Below, piece after piece: positions 24,229 through 33,269 of a stretch of DNA of 57,467 nucleotides (position 1 is the first letter of the stretch; each line of letters starts with the position of its first letter). Source of the stretch: Bacteroidota bacterium. GTDB taxonomy: Bacteria > Bacteroidota > Bacteroidia > Chitinophagales > Saprospiraceae. The position numbers were made by a program, and so were the translations under genes. The notes under the pieces were generated by a model that searched no databases, was not told the origin of the DNA, and saw only the letters and a list, made by a program, of their open reading frames with translations. The DNA lies in the NCBI GenBank assembly GCA_963169325.1, contig CAUJEY010000290.1:1-57467 (forward strand), written 5' to 3'.

Positions 24229-25490
24229 CTAAGCAGGGTAACCGAACCACTAATAATTTCCGTAGTTCCGTCCCACCATTCCAATTCGGCCCAAAAAGCG
24301 TACACGCCAGGGTTGGCCTGCTGGCCATTATACGTTCCATCCCAACCACTTTCCGGGTCATTCAAGGGCATATCTTCCCGCTCCCACACGATTCCTCCCC
24401 AGCGGTCTGCAATTTGTATCTTGCTGACGTTGACAATACCTGCGCTGGCGTTGATAGAGAAAAAGTTGTTGGGCCACTGCGTGTCTGGCTTAAAAACATT
24501 GGGGGTATAATAGTGCGGTTGCTTCTTTACATTAACCCGGATGGTATCATTCAAAACGCATCCTCCCGGTGCTGTAACGGTGACCAGAAATTGCTCATTG
24601 GAAAAGAAAGTTTTACAATAGAGAAAACAATCCGGATCCAGACAGGGTGGGGTAGGGGTCCAGGTTAAGGCTTCCGGCAGAAAATTATACAAGGGCGTAA
24701 TACAAACACTGTCGCCCGCTCCAAGTTGTAAATCCTCGCCAAGCGTCACCCATAATTCCCGGAAAGTAAGCCGGACATTCACTAAAGAATCGCAACCCTG
24801 CACGCCGGCATTGGGCAGTATCTCCAGGCCTGACCGGTTATTGTTGTCATACCGGGTACCGTTTATAATCAGAAAACTATCCGGACAAAGCGTATCGGTT
24901 ATTTCACTGAAAGGCAGCGGAATAGCGGTGAGCATCACTTGCACGACACTGTCGCATCCGCCGGTTGCACCCCCAGTTATTGTTTCTTCTCCTTTGAGCC
25001 TAAAGGCGCTGTATGCAACGCCATTAACCAGGAGCGTATCGCCCTCACAAATAGTTTGCTCTATTTTTACCAATACCTGGCCGGAGAAGTTCAAGTTTAC
25101 CTGTATGATGCTATCGCAGCCGTTTGCCGCGCCGCTTTCAATAATTTCCTGGCCGACATAAAAATTTTCATGATATGCTGCCCCGTTTACCCAAACGGTA
25201 TCTGAATTGCACCGGATTTCATCTAAAACATAGATAACTGGCTGAAAAAAAACGAGGCGGACCTCGATAATACTGTCCCCTCCATTAGCTGCTGCGCCGG
25301 GGAGTATTTCGGTTCCAACCGGATTGTCCGGACCGTACAAATGATTATTAATGAGGAGTAATTGATTAGAACAGAAAGTATCCCGTAAAAAAAAAGTTTG
25401 GCCGGTGGCATCGCTGATAAAAAAAAAGGCAGGAATAAAAATCAACAGATACCAATGCCGTGCAGGGTGGTGCATCGTAAGTTTTCTCAT
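24225..25490 (-). CDS. Secreted repeat protein with T9SS type B (gliding-motility-associated) C-terminal domain
   Basis: The 421-residue protein has a signal peptide (ending ATGQ) and four tandem modules of about 65 residues. Each contains a Cys near its start, then D(T/S)..(V/I)NG..Y and GCDSI..V.L. The C-terminus (YTPNVFKPD to ISGSVTLLR, with WDGTYNGQQANPGVYAFW) is the CHU_C type B sorting domain. It is probably exported by T9SS with help from a PorP/SprF protein such as its convergent neighbour. The first ATG lies about 18 bp after a -7 box (25508-25515). The ATG at 25475 is an alternative. The stop codon comes from the palindrome. Confidence 0.85.
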   Translation of the reverse strand: MRKLTMHHPARHWYLLIFIPAFFFISDATGQTFFLRDTFCSNQLLLINNHLYGPDNPVGTEILPGAAANGGDSIIEVRLVFFQPVIYVLDEIRCNSDTVWVNGAAYHENFYVGQEIIESGAANGCDSIIQVNLNFSGQVLVKIEQTICEGDTLLVNGVAYSAFRLKGEETITGGATGGCDSVVQVMLTAIPLPFSEITDTLCPDSFLIINGTRYDNNNRSGLEILPNAGVQGCDSLVNVRLTFRELWVTLGEDLQLGAGDSVCITPLYNFLPEALTWTPTPPCLDPDCFLYCKTFFSNEQFLVTVTAPGGCVLNDTIRVNVKKQPHYYTPNVFKPDTQWPNNFFSINASAGIVNVSKIQIADRWGGIVWEREDMPLNDPESGWDGTYNGQQANPGVYAFWAELEWWDGTTEIISGSVTLLR

Positions 25491-25507
25491 TTAATGGACA
25501 ATAGGAA

Positions 25508-25515
25508 CAAAGGTA
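25508..25515 (-). promoter_or_regulatory. -7 element of the type B cargo gene
   Basis: TACCTTTG on the minus strand matches the consensus. A TTG lies 18 bp further upstream (25536-25534). The predicted start is about 10 nt before the ATG at 25490. Confidence 0.5.
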
Positions 25516-25519
25516 AGGC

Positions 25520-25573
25520 GTAAAAAAATGCCACAAGCGCTGCATACCAAGCAGTCTTGCGGCATTTTTTTAC
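25520..25573. terminator. Bidirectional hairpin terminator after the S74 gene
   Basis: GTAAAAAAATGCC at 25520 pairs with GGCATTTTTTTAC ending at 25573. Inner stems are ACAAG/CTTGC-like and GCTGC/GCAG. A-rich and T-rich flanks allow termination in either direction. It separates the S74 gene from the next minus-strand promoter. Confidence 0.85.
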
Positions 25574-25588
25574 GTTGATCTTCCGGCA

Positions 25589-28500
25589 CTATTTCTTTGC
25601 CGATCCAAGTACCTGGTTAATACGCAATTCAAGGGTATTCAACCGTTTGCGCAAATCTTCATTTTCCTGCTTAAGTGATTCAATTTGATCCTGCTGTTCT
25701 TGAACGGCTTTCACCGCCAAAACACCAAATCCGGCATAATTGAGTCCCAGGTAAGAATTGCCATCCCTCGCGGTATTTTCAGTCACCAGCTCCGGGAAAT
25801 AGGTTTGCACGTCTTGCGCCAGGAAACCGATGGAGCGCTGACTCCCGGCTTTTTCAGGCAGGTAATGGTAAGAAACCGCGTTGAGACGCCGTATCTTATC
25901 CAATACCCCGGGCAGGTTGGAAATATCCTTTTTCAGCCGGCGGTCTGAAGGGGTATAAACGCCGTTTGTGGCGAAAATACCTGCTGGAATGCCCCCGAGC
26001 GTGCTGTTGTATAGTTGCAAATTACCGGATAAAGGTGCCACCTGAAACTCCCAGTTGTTGCCATCGGGGTTTTGCAGCAAAAAACCGCCGTTCAGGTCAT
26101 GGTACACCGCCAGTTTTGCGGCGCCGGTATTGGCAGCGCCGATACCTACATTTCCACTGATTCCATCCACGAAAAGCGACTTTGAATTGGCAGTTGCCAA
26201 TACGATAGAGGAGGAGTCGTTGGTAGCAAGCGTAAAATAATTGGATGTTTTGTTCAAAATTGCATTAACGGCGCCTCCGCCCCCGGCAAACCCGATTTGT
26301 GCGCTGTTTGTGCCTTCCACACGAATAACTTCGCCATTACCTTTTACGTGTAGTGTAGATATGGGAACAGTTGTTCCAATACCTACATTGCCGCTGTTCG
26401 TGTTGTTAATGTTGCTGCCATTGGCGCTCCAAAAACCCGAACTGACACTATTTAGCAAAGTATCCAGGCTTACTTCACTATTGGTACCGGTAATTTTTAG
26501 CAAAGTACCGTTCAAGCTCAGATTTTGCAATTCATTTGCCGGATTACTATCGGCGTCGCCGGTGTTGATAATGGTAAAGTTTGGGGCCGAGCCTGCGATG
26601 TTAATGCCTGCGCCAGCGCTGTAATTATTTACCACAGGAATGGGCAGGGTTACCGTGCCGCCGCCATTCGATAACGAAAGGTTATTTCCGGCCAGTGAAA
26701 GGTTCTGCAGTTCATTGGTATTACTCAGGTCGCCCGTATTGTTAATCGTCAGATTCGGTATTACGCCGGTAATACTGATCCCTGTGCCGGCGGCGTAATT
26801 ATTGCCGCCGCTACCGCCCAGCAGGTCGTCGGACGGCGCCCAGGTAGTGCCGGTCCATTTGAGCACTTGTCCGGCTGCTGCGCCCTGCGGCGCCAGTGCA
26901 AGCGGGGAGATCACGGTTCCGTTACCAATGAATTCATTGGACGATTCAACGGATTGAACGCCCCAGTTGTCGCCGTACTCATCTTCGGGCGCCCAGAAGG
27001 TTCCCTGCCATTTAAGCACCTGTCCAAATGTAGCGCCCTGCCCGGCAAGCCGTAGTGGTGCACCTACTGTGCCATCACCCAAAAAATCAACGTTGGTTAC
27101 CACCGTTTGGGTGCCCCAGTTGTCGCCGACTCCGGTACCGCTATCATCGGCGGGCGCCCAGGTGGCGCCATCCCATTTCAAAACCTGGCCGGGTGTGGCG
27201 CCTTGTTGTGCGATGTTGAGCGGGCTGCCGACAATGCCGGTGCCCGTAAGTGTAGTGCCGGCAAGAGCCGTTTGGGTGCCCCAGTTGTCGGGACCTGCGT
27301 TGTTATCATTCTGCGGCGCCCAGGTAGTGCCGTTCCATTTCAAAACCTGGCCAGGCGTAGCGCCTTGTTGCGCTATATCGAGCGGACTGCCGACTATGCC
27401 GGTACCCGTAAGCGTGGTGCCGGCAAGAGCCGTTTGTGTCCCCCAATCGTCTCCTCCGGCTTCGTCGAAGGGCGCCCATAAAACACCGTTCCATTTGAGT
27501 ACTTGCCCATTTGTTGCGCCTTGTGAGGCTATCCGAAGTGGATCGCCCACGGTGCCATTCCCATCAATGGTGGGGTTGGTGATAGCTGTCTGCGTTCCCC
27601 AGTTGTCAGGGCCGGTATTGTCATCATTCTGCGGCGCCCAGGTAGTGCCGTTCCATTTAAGGACTTGTCCGACAGCTGCACCTTGTGGAGCCAGTTCGAG
27701 GGGTGATGCCGCGGTACCGTTCCCTGCAAATTCGCTATCCGCGACGACTGTTTGAGTCCCCCAGTTGTCCCCACCAGTATTATTATCGGCCGCAGGTACC
27801 CAGGTAGTGCCGTTCCATTTCAAAACCTGGCCGGGCGTGGCGCCTTGTTGTGCGATGTTGAGCGGGTTGCCGACAATGCCGGTACCCGTAAGTGTGGTGC
27901 CGGCAAGAGCCGTTTGAGTTCCCCAATTGTCGGGGCCTGTATTATTGTCGGCCGCAGGCGTCCAGGTAGTGCCGGTCCATTTGAGCACTTGCCCATTTGA
28001 AGCGCCTTGTTGTGCAATGGCCAGCGGGTTGCCTACGGTACCAACACCCGAAAGGGTTGGATTGGCCACTACAGACTGCGCGCCCCAGTTATCACCGCCC
28101 GTATCATCGGTTGCAGGCGCCCATGTTGCCCCGTTCCATTTGAGCACCTGGTTGTTGAGTGCGCTCATTTGGGCAATTTTCACACCGGTTACCGCGGCGT
28201 TTTGCAGGTTATTTGTCGAAATGGAGTTATTCGCCATTTCAAAATTGGTGATGATGTTTTGTTTGATCTGCAGATTACTGAAAGGTCCGCTCAAATCACC
28301 ACCGGCAGTACTGTTTTCCGTAATGTCATCGAACGGGTTAACATCGCCGTTATTACCGATAACATAACCGCCGGGAACAGGAATCACGTCGATACCTACG
28401 CCTGGGGAGATGGTCGTGGTGCCGGTATTGTCGTTGGCGGGCGCCCAGGTAGTGCCATTCCACTTGAGTACCTGGCCGTTAGAAGCGCTTTGTTGCGCAA

Positions 28501-29878
28501 TCTTATTGCCGGTAACGGCGCCGTCGCCGATCTTGGGCGTCGTCACGGCATTAGCACTCAACTCATTGGCGCCCACCACATTGGGTTTCAACTGAAGATC
28601 GGCAAACGGGCCGGTTACATCGCCATTGGCTTGTGTGAAGGTAGTGATATCATCGGCCGCGTTCGTATCCCCCGTATTGACGATCGTAAAATTAGGGGCA
28701 CTACCGGTCACATTGATCCCCGTACCGCCGGTAAGATTGATCGTACCGGTATTATCTACTGCAGGCGCCCACGCTGTGCCCGTCCATTTGAGCACCTGAC
28801 CCGAAGCGGCGCCCATGTCATTCAATTTTGCAGCGGTCACTGCATCGTCAGCAATTTTAGTGGTACCCACGGCATTGTTGGCTAATTCCGTGGCGCCAAC
28901 TGCTCCACCGGCTATTTCGGCACTACCCACTGCGTCGGGATTGATCTGCAGGTTGGAAAAAGGCCCGCTTACATCGCCCGCGGCAACTGTACCGGTTGTC
29001 AGATCGTCATTAGCATTCGTATCACCCGTATTGGTAATGGTAAAATTGACCCCGTTTTGTTGCACGTTAATGCCGGCGGCGCCGGTTATGCCGATGGTGG
29101 TAGGTTGTGGCATCACCGTAAAAACATCCGTGATTCGACCTGTTTGGTCCACGGTAATTACTGGAATCTGGGCAGAACCGCCATAAACACCCGGCGCTAC
29201 CGCAGTATTGTCGAGGCTGATGGTTCCCGAGGTGGTAATCGGGCCACCGGTTAATCCCGTACCGGTATTAATTTGAGTTAGGGTGCCACCGGTTTGTACG
29301 GTATCGGAAATATCGTTCTGGGGCGCCCATTTAGCGCCGTCCCATTTGAGCACTTGTCCGGTTTGCGCGCCTTGCTGGGCAATGCCAAGGGGGTTAGCGG
29401 CTGTGCCGTCGCCTTTAAGAGCCGGATCGGTCTGTACCACCTGGGTACCCCAATTGTCTTGTCCGTTTGCCGAATTTTGGGCATAAATGGCATACGGCAC
29501 ACTCATCAATTGGGTGGAACCGAGCTCATCGAAGACGTTTGGCGCCGTTTCAACCGAGACGGTTAAAAATTTAGCGCCACTGCCCCAGTTCACGGCAGGA
29601 AAAGTGCCTTGCAAAGGGCTTCCTTGCCCGATGACCAAATTTACCAATCCAAATTCGTTGGTTGATACAGTTTGTTTTTCGGAGTAGTTTACCGGACCGT
29701 TTGATGTCCCGGAGCGCACGGTGAAGAGCAGCGTGACGGTTTGGTTATTCATGGAAGCGCCGGTTCCATCCCGCACAATGCATTGGTAGTTAAAACCCTG
29801 AGGCGTAAATTGCGCTTCGGCGCGCCAGGCAATCAGGATCATCAGGAGGGAAAGGAGTAACAAATGACGTCTTGTCAT
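25589..29878 (-). CDS. Giant repetitive surface protein with C-terminal peptidase S74 autoprocessing domain
   Basis: The 1429-residue protein has a signal peptide (ending AEAQ). An N-terminal domain common in Bacteroidota surface proteins follows (FTPQGFNYQCIVRDGTG to VPYAIYAQ). Twelve modules carry GQVLKWNGTTWAP or close variants, many followed by DNWGTQ, alternating with ISLDN or GINVTG-type strands. The C-terminus is an S74 intramolecular chaperone domain with the dyad S1311-K1316 in SDRRLKK and a coiled coil at the end. S74 domains trimerise the protein and then cut themselves off; they are best known from phage tail spikes. The start at 29878 opens the signal peptide. No T9SS sorting domain is visible. 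Confidence 0.85.
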   Translation of the reverse strand: MTRRHLLLLSLLMILIAWRAEAQFTPQGFNYQCIVRDGTGASMNNQTVTLLFTVRSGTSNGPVNYSEKQTVSTNEFGLVNLVIGQGSPLQGTFPAVNWGSGAKFLTVSVETAPNVFDELGSTQLMSVPYAIYAQNSANGQDNWGTQVVQTDPALKGDGTAANPLGIAQQGAQTGQVLKWDGAKWAPQNDISDTVQTGGTLTQINTGTGLTGGPITTSGTISLDNTAVAPGVYGGSAQIPVITVDQTGRITDVFTVMPQPTTIGITGAAGINVQQNGVNFTITNTGDTNANDDLTTGTVAAGDVSGPFSNLQINPDAVGSAEIAGGAVGATELANNAVGTTKIADDAVTAAKLNDMGAASGQVLKWTGTAWAPAVDNTGTINLTGGTGINVTGSAPNFTIVNTGDTNAADDITTFTQANGDVTGPFADLQLKPNVVGANELSANAVTTPKIGDGAVTGNKIAQQSASNGQVLKWNGTTWAPANDNTGTTTISPGVGIDVIPVPGGYVIGNNGDVNPFDDITENSTAGGDLSGPFSNLQIKQNIITNFEMANNSISTNNLQNAAVTGVKIAQMSALNNQVLKWNGATWAPATDDTGGDNWGAQSVVANPTLSGVGTVGNPLAIAQQGASNGQVLKWTGTTWTPAADNNTGPDNWGTQTALAGTTLTGTGIVGNPLNIAQQGATPGQVLKWNGTTWVPAADNNTGGDNWGTQTVVADSEFAGNGTAASPLELAPQGAAVGQVLKWNGTTWAPQNDDNTGPDNWGTQTAITNPTIDGNGTVGDPLRIASQGATNGQVLKWNGVLWAPFDEAGGDDWGTQTALAGTTLTGTGIVGSPLDIAQQGATPGQVLKWNGTTWAPQNDNNAGPDNWGTQTALAGTTLTGTGIVGSPLNIAQQGATPGQVLKWDGATWAPADDSGTGVGDNWGTQTVVTNVDFLGDGTVGAPLRLAGQGATFGQVLKWQGTFWAPEDEYGDNWGVQSVESSNEFIGNGTVISPLALAPQGAAAGQVLKWTGTTWAPSDDLLGGSGGNNYAAGTGISITGVIPNLTINNTGDLSNTNELQNLSLAGNNLSLSNGGGTVTLPIPVVNNYSAGAGINIAGSAPNFTIINTGDADSNPANELQNLSLNGTLLKITGTNSEVSLDTLLNSVSSGFWSANGSNINNTNSGNVGIGTTVPISTLHVKGNGEVIRVEGTNSAQIGFAGGGGAVNAILNKTSNYFTLATNDSSSIVLATANSKSLFVDGISGNVGIGAANTGAAKLAVYHDLNGGFLLQNPDGNNWEFQVAPLSGNLQLYNSTLGGIPAGIFATNGVYTPSDRRLKKDISNLPGVLDKIRRLNAVSYHYLPEKAGSQRSIGFLAQDVQTYFPELVTENTARDGNSYLGLNYAGFGVLAVKAVQEQQDQIESLKQENEDLRKRLNTLELRINQVLGSAKK

Positions 29879-29941
29879 AGTCGGAATCAGTTTTGGAATG
29901 TTCACGAATAAAAAAATCGGGATGATACTGCGATCAAAAGA

Positions 29942-30445
29942 TTACAAGCGTACGATCCGTACGGTAGCGTGGGCCCTTGTTTGCGGGTCCAGTAACTGCA
30001 AAAAGTAGACTCCGGGCTGCCAGAGACTACAGTCGATGAGGGAACCAGTCGGTTCAGATAAGGGGGATGCGTCAAGGATAACCCTCCCGAGCAAATCCAG
30101 TACGTTGACTCGAAGTGCAGATCCCTTTTCTGCCGAAAAACGGACCGTTAACCGGTCAGTTGCAGGGTTTGGGAATACCTCGATGTTCCAATCGGCTAAT
30201 TCTGGTTGGTCTACCGAAACGATTTTTGTTTGTTCCGGCTGATGAAAACCTTGTGTGAAGATGAAGTCGCCGACCGATCCGGTAAAAATAACGACTTCTC
30301 CAACCGTATAGGCGTAACTAAGGCCTTGTTGCACAGCAACATTTCCGGTGGAGGCAACAACTTGGTTGAAGAGGCGGGCATCCTGTGCTGCGCTAAAACA
30401 TAGCGCCAGATGCCACATAGCAGTGGTGAGTAGTAATCGGCTCAT
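29942..30445 (-). CDS. Small secreted protein with T9SS type A sorting domain
   Basis: The 167-residue protein has a signal peptide (MSRLLLTTAMW to SAAQ) and a short domain of about 60 residues (FNQVVASTGNVAVQQGLSYAYTVGEVV to FTQGFHQPEQ). A C-terminal sorting domain follows (VFPNPATDRLTVRF to ATVRIVRL). The short domain is common in front of such sorting domains and has no known activity. It lies 63 bp upstream of the S74 gene on the same strand, so the two are probably co-expressed. The ATG at 30445 is chosen because the signal peptide starts there. Confidence 0.85.
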   Translation of the reverse strand: MSRLLLTTAMWHLALCFSAAQDARLFNQVVASTGNVAVQQGLSYAYTVGEVVIFTGSVGDFIFTQGFHQPEQTKIVSVDQPELADWNIEVFPNPATDRLTVRFSAEKGSALRVNVLDLLGRVILDASPLSEPTGSLIDCSLWQPGVYFLQLLDPQTRAHATVRIVRL

Positions 30446-30584
30446 GAGAAATTGTGGATTGAAAACAATTCTACAAATTACGTGCAAAATTCAGACCATT
30501 TTCAGCCTTTTTTTAACGGATAGACGACAAAACGCGAGTTTGTGGTTAGCCTCGTCGTAGATTTGCCTCCTAAATCAAGATATT

Positions 30585-31016
30585 ATGCGCTACTTATTTT
30601 TACTTTTTATATGCTTAAATCTTACACCGACAGTCACTTTGGGTCAGACTTTGGCAAAGAAATCGGTGCTGGATACGGAGGAGCAGCGATTCGCGGCCAT
30701 GACCAGACGAGACACCGTTTTTCTTAAAAATTATTTAGCCGACGATCTGGTTTATATACACTCCAATAGTTTGACAGAAACCAAAACGGCACATATTCTT
30801 GCGATCAGTTCCGGAAGCATCATATACCGGACGATGGATCGTGCCTTCGAAACGCAGGTCAGGCATTATGGCAAATGGGCGATTACCAACGGTATGGTCG
30901 ACGTGACGGGTATCCTGAACGACAACCCTTTTGAGGTACGGTTATGTTACTCGGCTATTTACCGGAAAAAAAAGGGGAAGTGGCTCTTGACGAACTGGCA
31001 ATCTACCCGGATTTAG
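30585..31016 (+). CDS. Secreted NTF2-like (DUF4440/SnoaL-type) protein
   Basis: The 143-residue protein has a signal peptide (ending TLGQ, about residue 21) followed by an NTF2-like cone fold of the DUF4440 type: EEQRFAAMTRRDTVFLKNYLADDLVYIHSN, then YRTMDRAFETQVRHYGKWAI and a C-terminal YRKKKGKWLLTNWQST. Family members range from isomerases to non-catalytic proteins, so no reaction is assigned. A -7 box TAGATTTG lies at 30558-30565. Confidence 0.82.
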   Translation: MRYLFLLFICLNLTPTVTLGQTLAKKSVLDTEEQRFAAMTRRDTVFLKNYLADDLVYIHSNSLTETKTAHILAISSGSIIYRTMDRAFETQVRHYGKWAITNGMVDVTGILNDNPFEVRLCYSAIYRKKKGKWLLTNWQSTRI

Positions 31017-31037
31017 ATTTTTTGTTGGACTATCTGC

Positions 31038-31045
31038 TACCTTTG
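31038..31045 (+). promoter_or_regulatory. -7 element upstream of the E1 dehydrogenase gene
   Basis: TACCTTTG followed by CA is a strong consensus match and lies 48 bp before the TTG start. It supports transcription of the E1 gene from its own promoter and rules out starts upstream of about 31050. Confidence 0.55.
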
Positions 31046-31092
31046 CACCACCCCTTTCCCGATTCGGCAAAACCATTTTAATTTTCGAACTG

Positions 31093-33261
31093 TTGAGCAC
31101 CACCACCATTTCCCGACACAAAACTTCCGCTGCAAAAAACGGCAATACCGCCGTCCCAAAACCTGTTCTGGAGCGCGCCTTTCGCCTCATGGCCACTGCC
31201 AAGGCTATGACCGATATTTACGAAGCCAATTTTAAATTCGTTTCCAAATACGTCCATGCCACCTCGCGGGGACATGAAGCTATCCAATTAGCAGTAGCCC
31301 TGCAATTACTCCCGCAGGATTATATTTTCCCCTATTACCGCGACGACAGTATCCTGCTCGGTATTGGGCTTCGCCCTTATGAGTGCATGCTGCAACTCAT
31401 GGCAAAACGTGACGACCCTTTTTCCGGCGGGCGCTCTTACTATTGCCATCCCAGCCTGCGCCGCGACAATATGCCTAAAATTCCGCACCAAAGCAGCGCC
31501 ACTGGTATGCAAGCAATTCCAGCCACCGGAACGGCCATGGGGTTTTGGTATAAAGAAAAGTTTGAAGTTCAAAGTTTGAAGTTTGAAGATCAAACAGATA
31601 CCCCAGAACTTCAAACTTCAAACTTCAAACTTCAAACTTCGAACGTTAAACCGGTTGTCGTTTGTTCGCTTGGCGACGCCTCCGTGACGGAAGGTGAAGT
31701 AGCAGAAGCCTTTCAAATGGCCGTTTTGAAAAAGCTACCTATATTATATCTGGTGCAGGACAATGGCTGGGATATTTCTGCCAACGCCGAAGAAACCCGT
31801 GTGGCTAATGCGGCGGAGTACGCAAAAGGTTTCCCGGGGCTGGAAGCGGTCAGTATAGACGGCAGCGATTTTGAAACGTGTTGGAGTACGGTGCAGGATA
31901 TCCTGAATACAATTCGCCGCGAGCGCCGGCCTTTTTTACTCCACGCCAAAGTGCCCTTGCTCAATCACCATACTTCCGGCGTACGCAAAGAGTGGTACCG
32001 CGACGATTTAGCGGAACACCAGTCCCGCGACCCCTTTCCCATTTTGTACAACACGCTGCTGGAAAACGGGTTTACCGCTGATCAATTGCATAAAATAGAA
32101 GCAGAAGTGGCGGTTTTGGTGGGCGCCGATTTTGAACTTAGCAAAAACGCCGAAGATCCCCGGCCTGAAGACCTCTATACTCACGACTTTGCGCCAACGC
32201 CTGTCACAGAAGAACGCGGCATACGGGAGCCGGCCGGACGCGAGCCGAAAGTTATGGTGGATTGCGCTCTCTTTGCTATTGAAGAACTGATGCGCAAACA
32301 CCCCGAATGTCTGCTTTACGGCCAGGATGTGGGCCGGCGTCTCGGCGGGGTGTTTCGGGAAGCCGCGACTTTAGCAGAAAAATTCGGCGACCACCGCGTG
32401 TTCAATACCCCCATTCAGGAGGCCTTTATCATTGGCAGTACCGTAGGCATGAGCGCCGCCGGCCTGAAACCAATCGTTGAAGTCCAGTTCGCCGATTACA
32501 TCTGGCCTGCCCTCAACCAACTTTTTACCGAAGTGAGCCGCTCCTGCTACCTGACCAACGGCAAATGGCCGGTCAGTTGTGTCCTGCGGGTGCCCATAGG
32601 CGCCTACGGCAGCGGCGGCCCCTACCACAGCAGCAGCGTGGAAAGCGTGGTGGCCAATATTCGTGGGATCAAAATCGCCTACCCAAGTACCGGCGCCGAT
32701 CTGAAAGGCCTGATGAAGGCGGCCTACTACGACCCGAACCCGGTTGTTATTTTTGAGCACAAAGGACTTTACTGGTCCAAAGTACGCGGTACCGAAGGCG
32801 CCCGTACTCCGGAACCCGACGAAGACTATATTATTCCATTTGGAAAAGCCCGCGTTGCCTTATCCGCTGATCCTGAATTGGTTAAAAAAGGCGAAACGCT
32901 CGGTGTTGTAACTTACGGTATGGGCGTTTACTGGGCTATGAACGCCGCGGAACAGTTCAAGGGTAGGGTAGAGGTACTTGACCTGCGCACCCTGTACCCC
33001 CTCGATGAGCAGGCCATGTATGACTTAGCCAAACGCCACGGTAAGGTATTGGTCATCACCGAAGAGCCGGTGAACAACACCTTTGCGCAAAGTCTGGCGG
33101 CGCGTATTTCTGAAAACTGTTTCCAATGGCTCGATGCGCCCGTACGCACCATCGGCGCGGCGAACATGCCGGCAGTGCCCCTGAATTCGACCTTGGAAGG
33201 GGAGATGATTTTGTCGATTGAGAAGGTAGGGAAAGTTTTGCAGGAGGTGTTGGCGTTTTAG
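31093..33261 (+). CDS. 2-oxoacid dehydrogenase E1, alpha and beta subunits fused (branched-chain type)
   Basis: The 722-residue protein joins an E1-alpha half (about 20-370) to an E1-beta half (about 385-722). It is the thiamine-diphosphate decarboxylase of a branched-chain or related 2-oxoacid dehydrogenase complex. The TPP motif GD (194-195) runs to DNGWDIS near 223. The beta half shows GQDVGRRLGGVFREA, FNTPIQEA and a C-terminal EEPVNN. Residues 157-184, just before the TPP motif, are encoded by a palindromic heptamer repeat and look like an in-frame insertion. The predicted start is TTG at 31093; the first ATG (31189) would remove a conserved N-terminal helix. Confidence 0.9.
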   Translation: MSTTTISRHKTSAAKNGNTAVPKPVLERAFRLMATAKAMTDIYEANFKFVSKYVHATSRGHEAIQLAVALQLLPQDYIFPYYRDDSILLGIGLRPYECMLQLMAKRDDPFSGGRSYYCHPSLRRDNMPKIPHQSSATGMQAIPATGTAMGFWYKEKFEVQSLKFEDQTDTPELQTSNFKLQTSNVKPVVVCSLGDASVTEGEVAEAFQMAVLKKLPILYLVQDNGWDISANAEETRVANAAEYAKGFPGLEAVSIDGSDFETCWSTVQDILNTIRRERRPFLLHAKVPLLNHHTSGVRKEWYRDDLAEHQSRDPFPILYNTLLENGFTADQLHKIEAEVAVLVGADFELSKNAEDPRPEDLYTHDFAPTPVTEERGIREPAGREPKVMVDCALFAIEELMRKHPECLLYGQDVGRRLGGVFREAATLAEKFGDHRVFNTPIQEAFIIGSTVGMSAAGLKPIVEVQFADYIWPALNQLFTEVSRSCYLTNGKWPVSCVLRVPIGAYGSGGPYHSSSVESVVANIRGIKIAYPSTGADLKGLMKAAYYDPNPVVIFEHKGLYWSKVRGTEGARTPEPDEDYIIPFGKARVALSADPELVKKGETLGVVTYGMGVYWAMNAAEQFKGRVEVLDLRTLYPLDEQAMYDLAKRHGKVLVITEEPVNNTFAQSLAARISENCFQWLDAPVRTIGAANMPAVPLNSTLEGEMILSIEKVGKVLQEVLAF
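31561..31644. repeat. Heptamer palindrome inserted in frame inside the E1 gene
   Basis: The left arm (31561-31588) is four heptamers, TTTGAAG or its variant TTCAAAG. The right arm (31607-31644) is five CTTCAAA-type heptamers, the reverse complement. An 18-nt loop separates them. The reading frame stays open and yields LQTSNFK-LQTSNVK, since three heptamers equal seven codons. The architecture is the same as the intergenic palindromes at 24161 and 46667. Confidence 0.95.
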
Positions 33262-33269
33262 GTTTGCCA

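Noticed and set aside
26967-27755. A 262-residue open frame opposite the S74 gene
   Set aside because: It mirrors the tandem repeats of the true gene, with repeated PVPVSVVPARA-like peptides, no start context and no family.
25589-29878. Possible prophage tail fibre
   Set aside because: No phage structural, integrase or lysis genes are nearby, and the protein has a signal peptide and a Bacteroidota surface N-domain.
31093-33261. Frameshift or artificial fusion of two E1 genes
   Set aside because: Fused alpha-beta E1 proteins are normal in Bacteroidota and the frame is continuous, including through the repeat.
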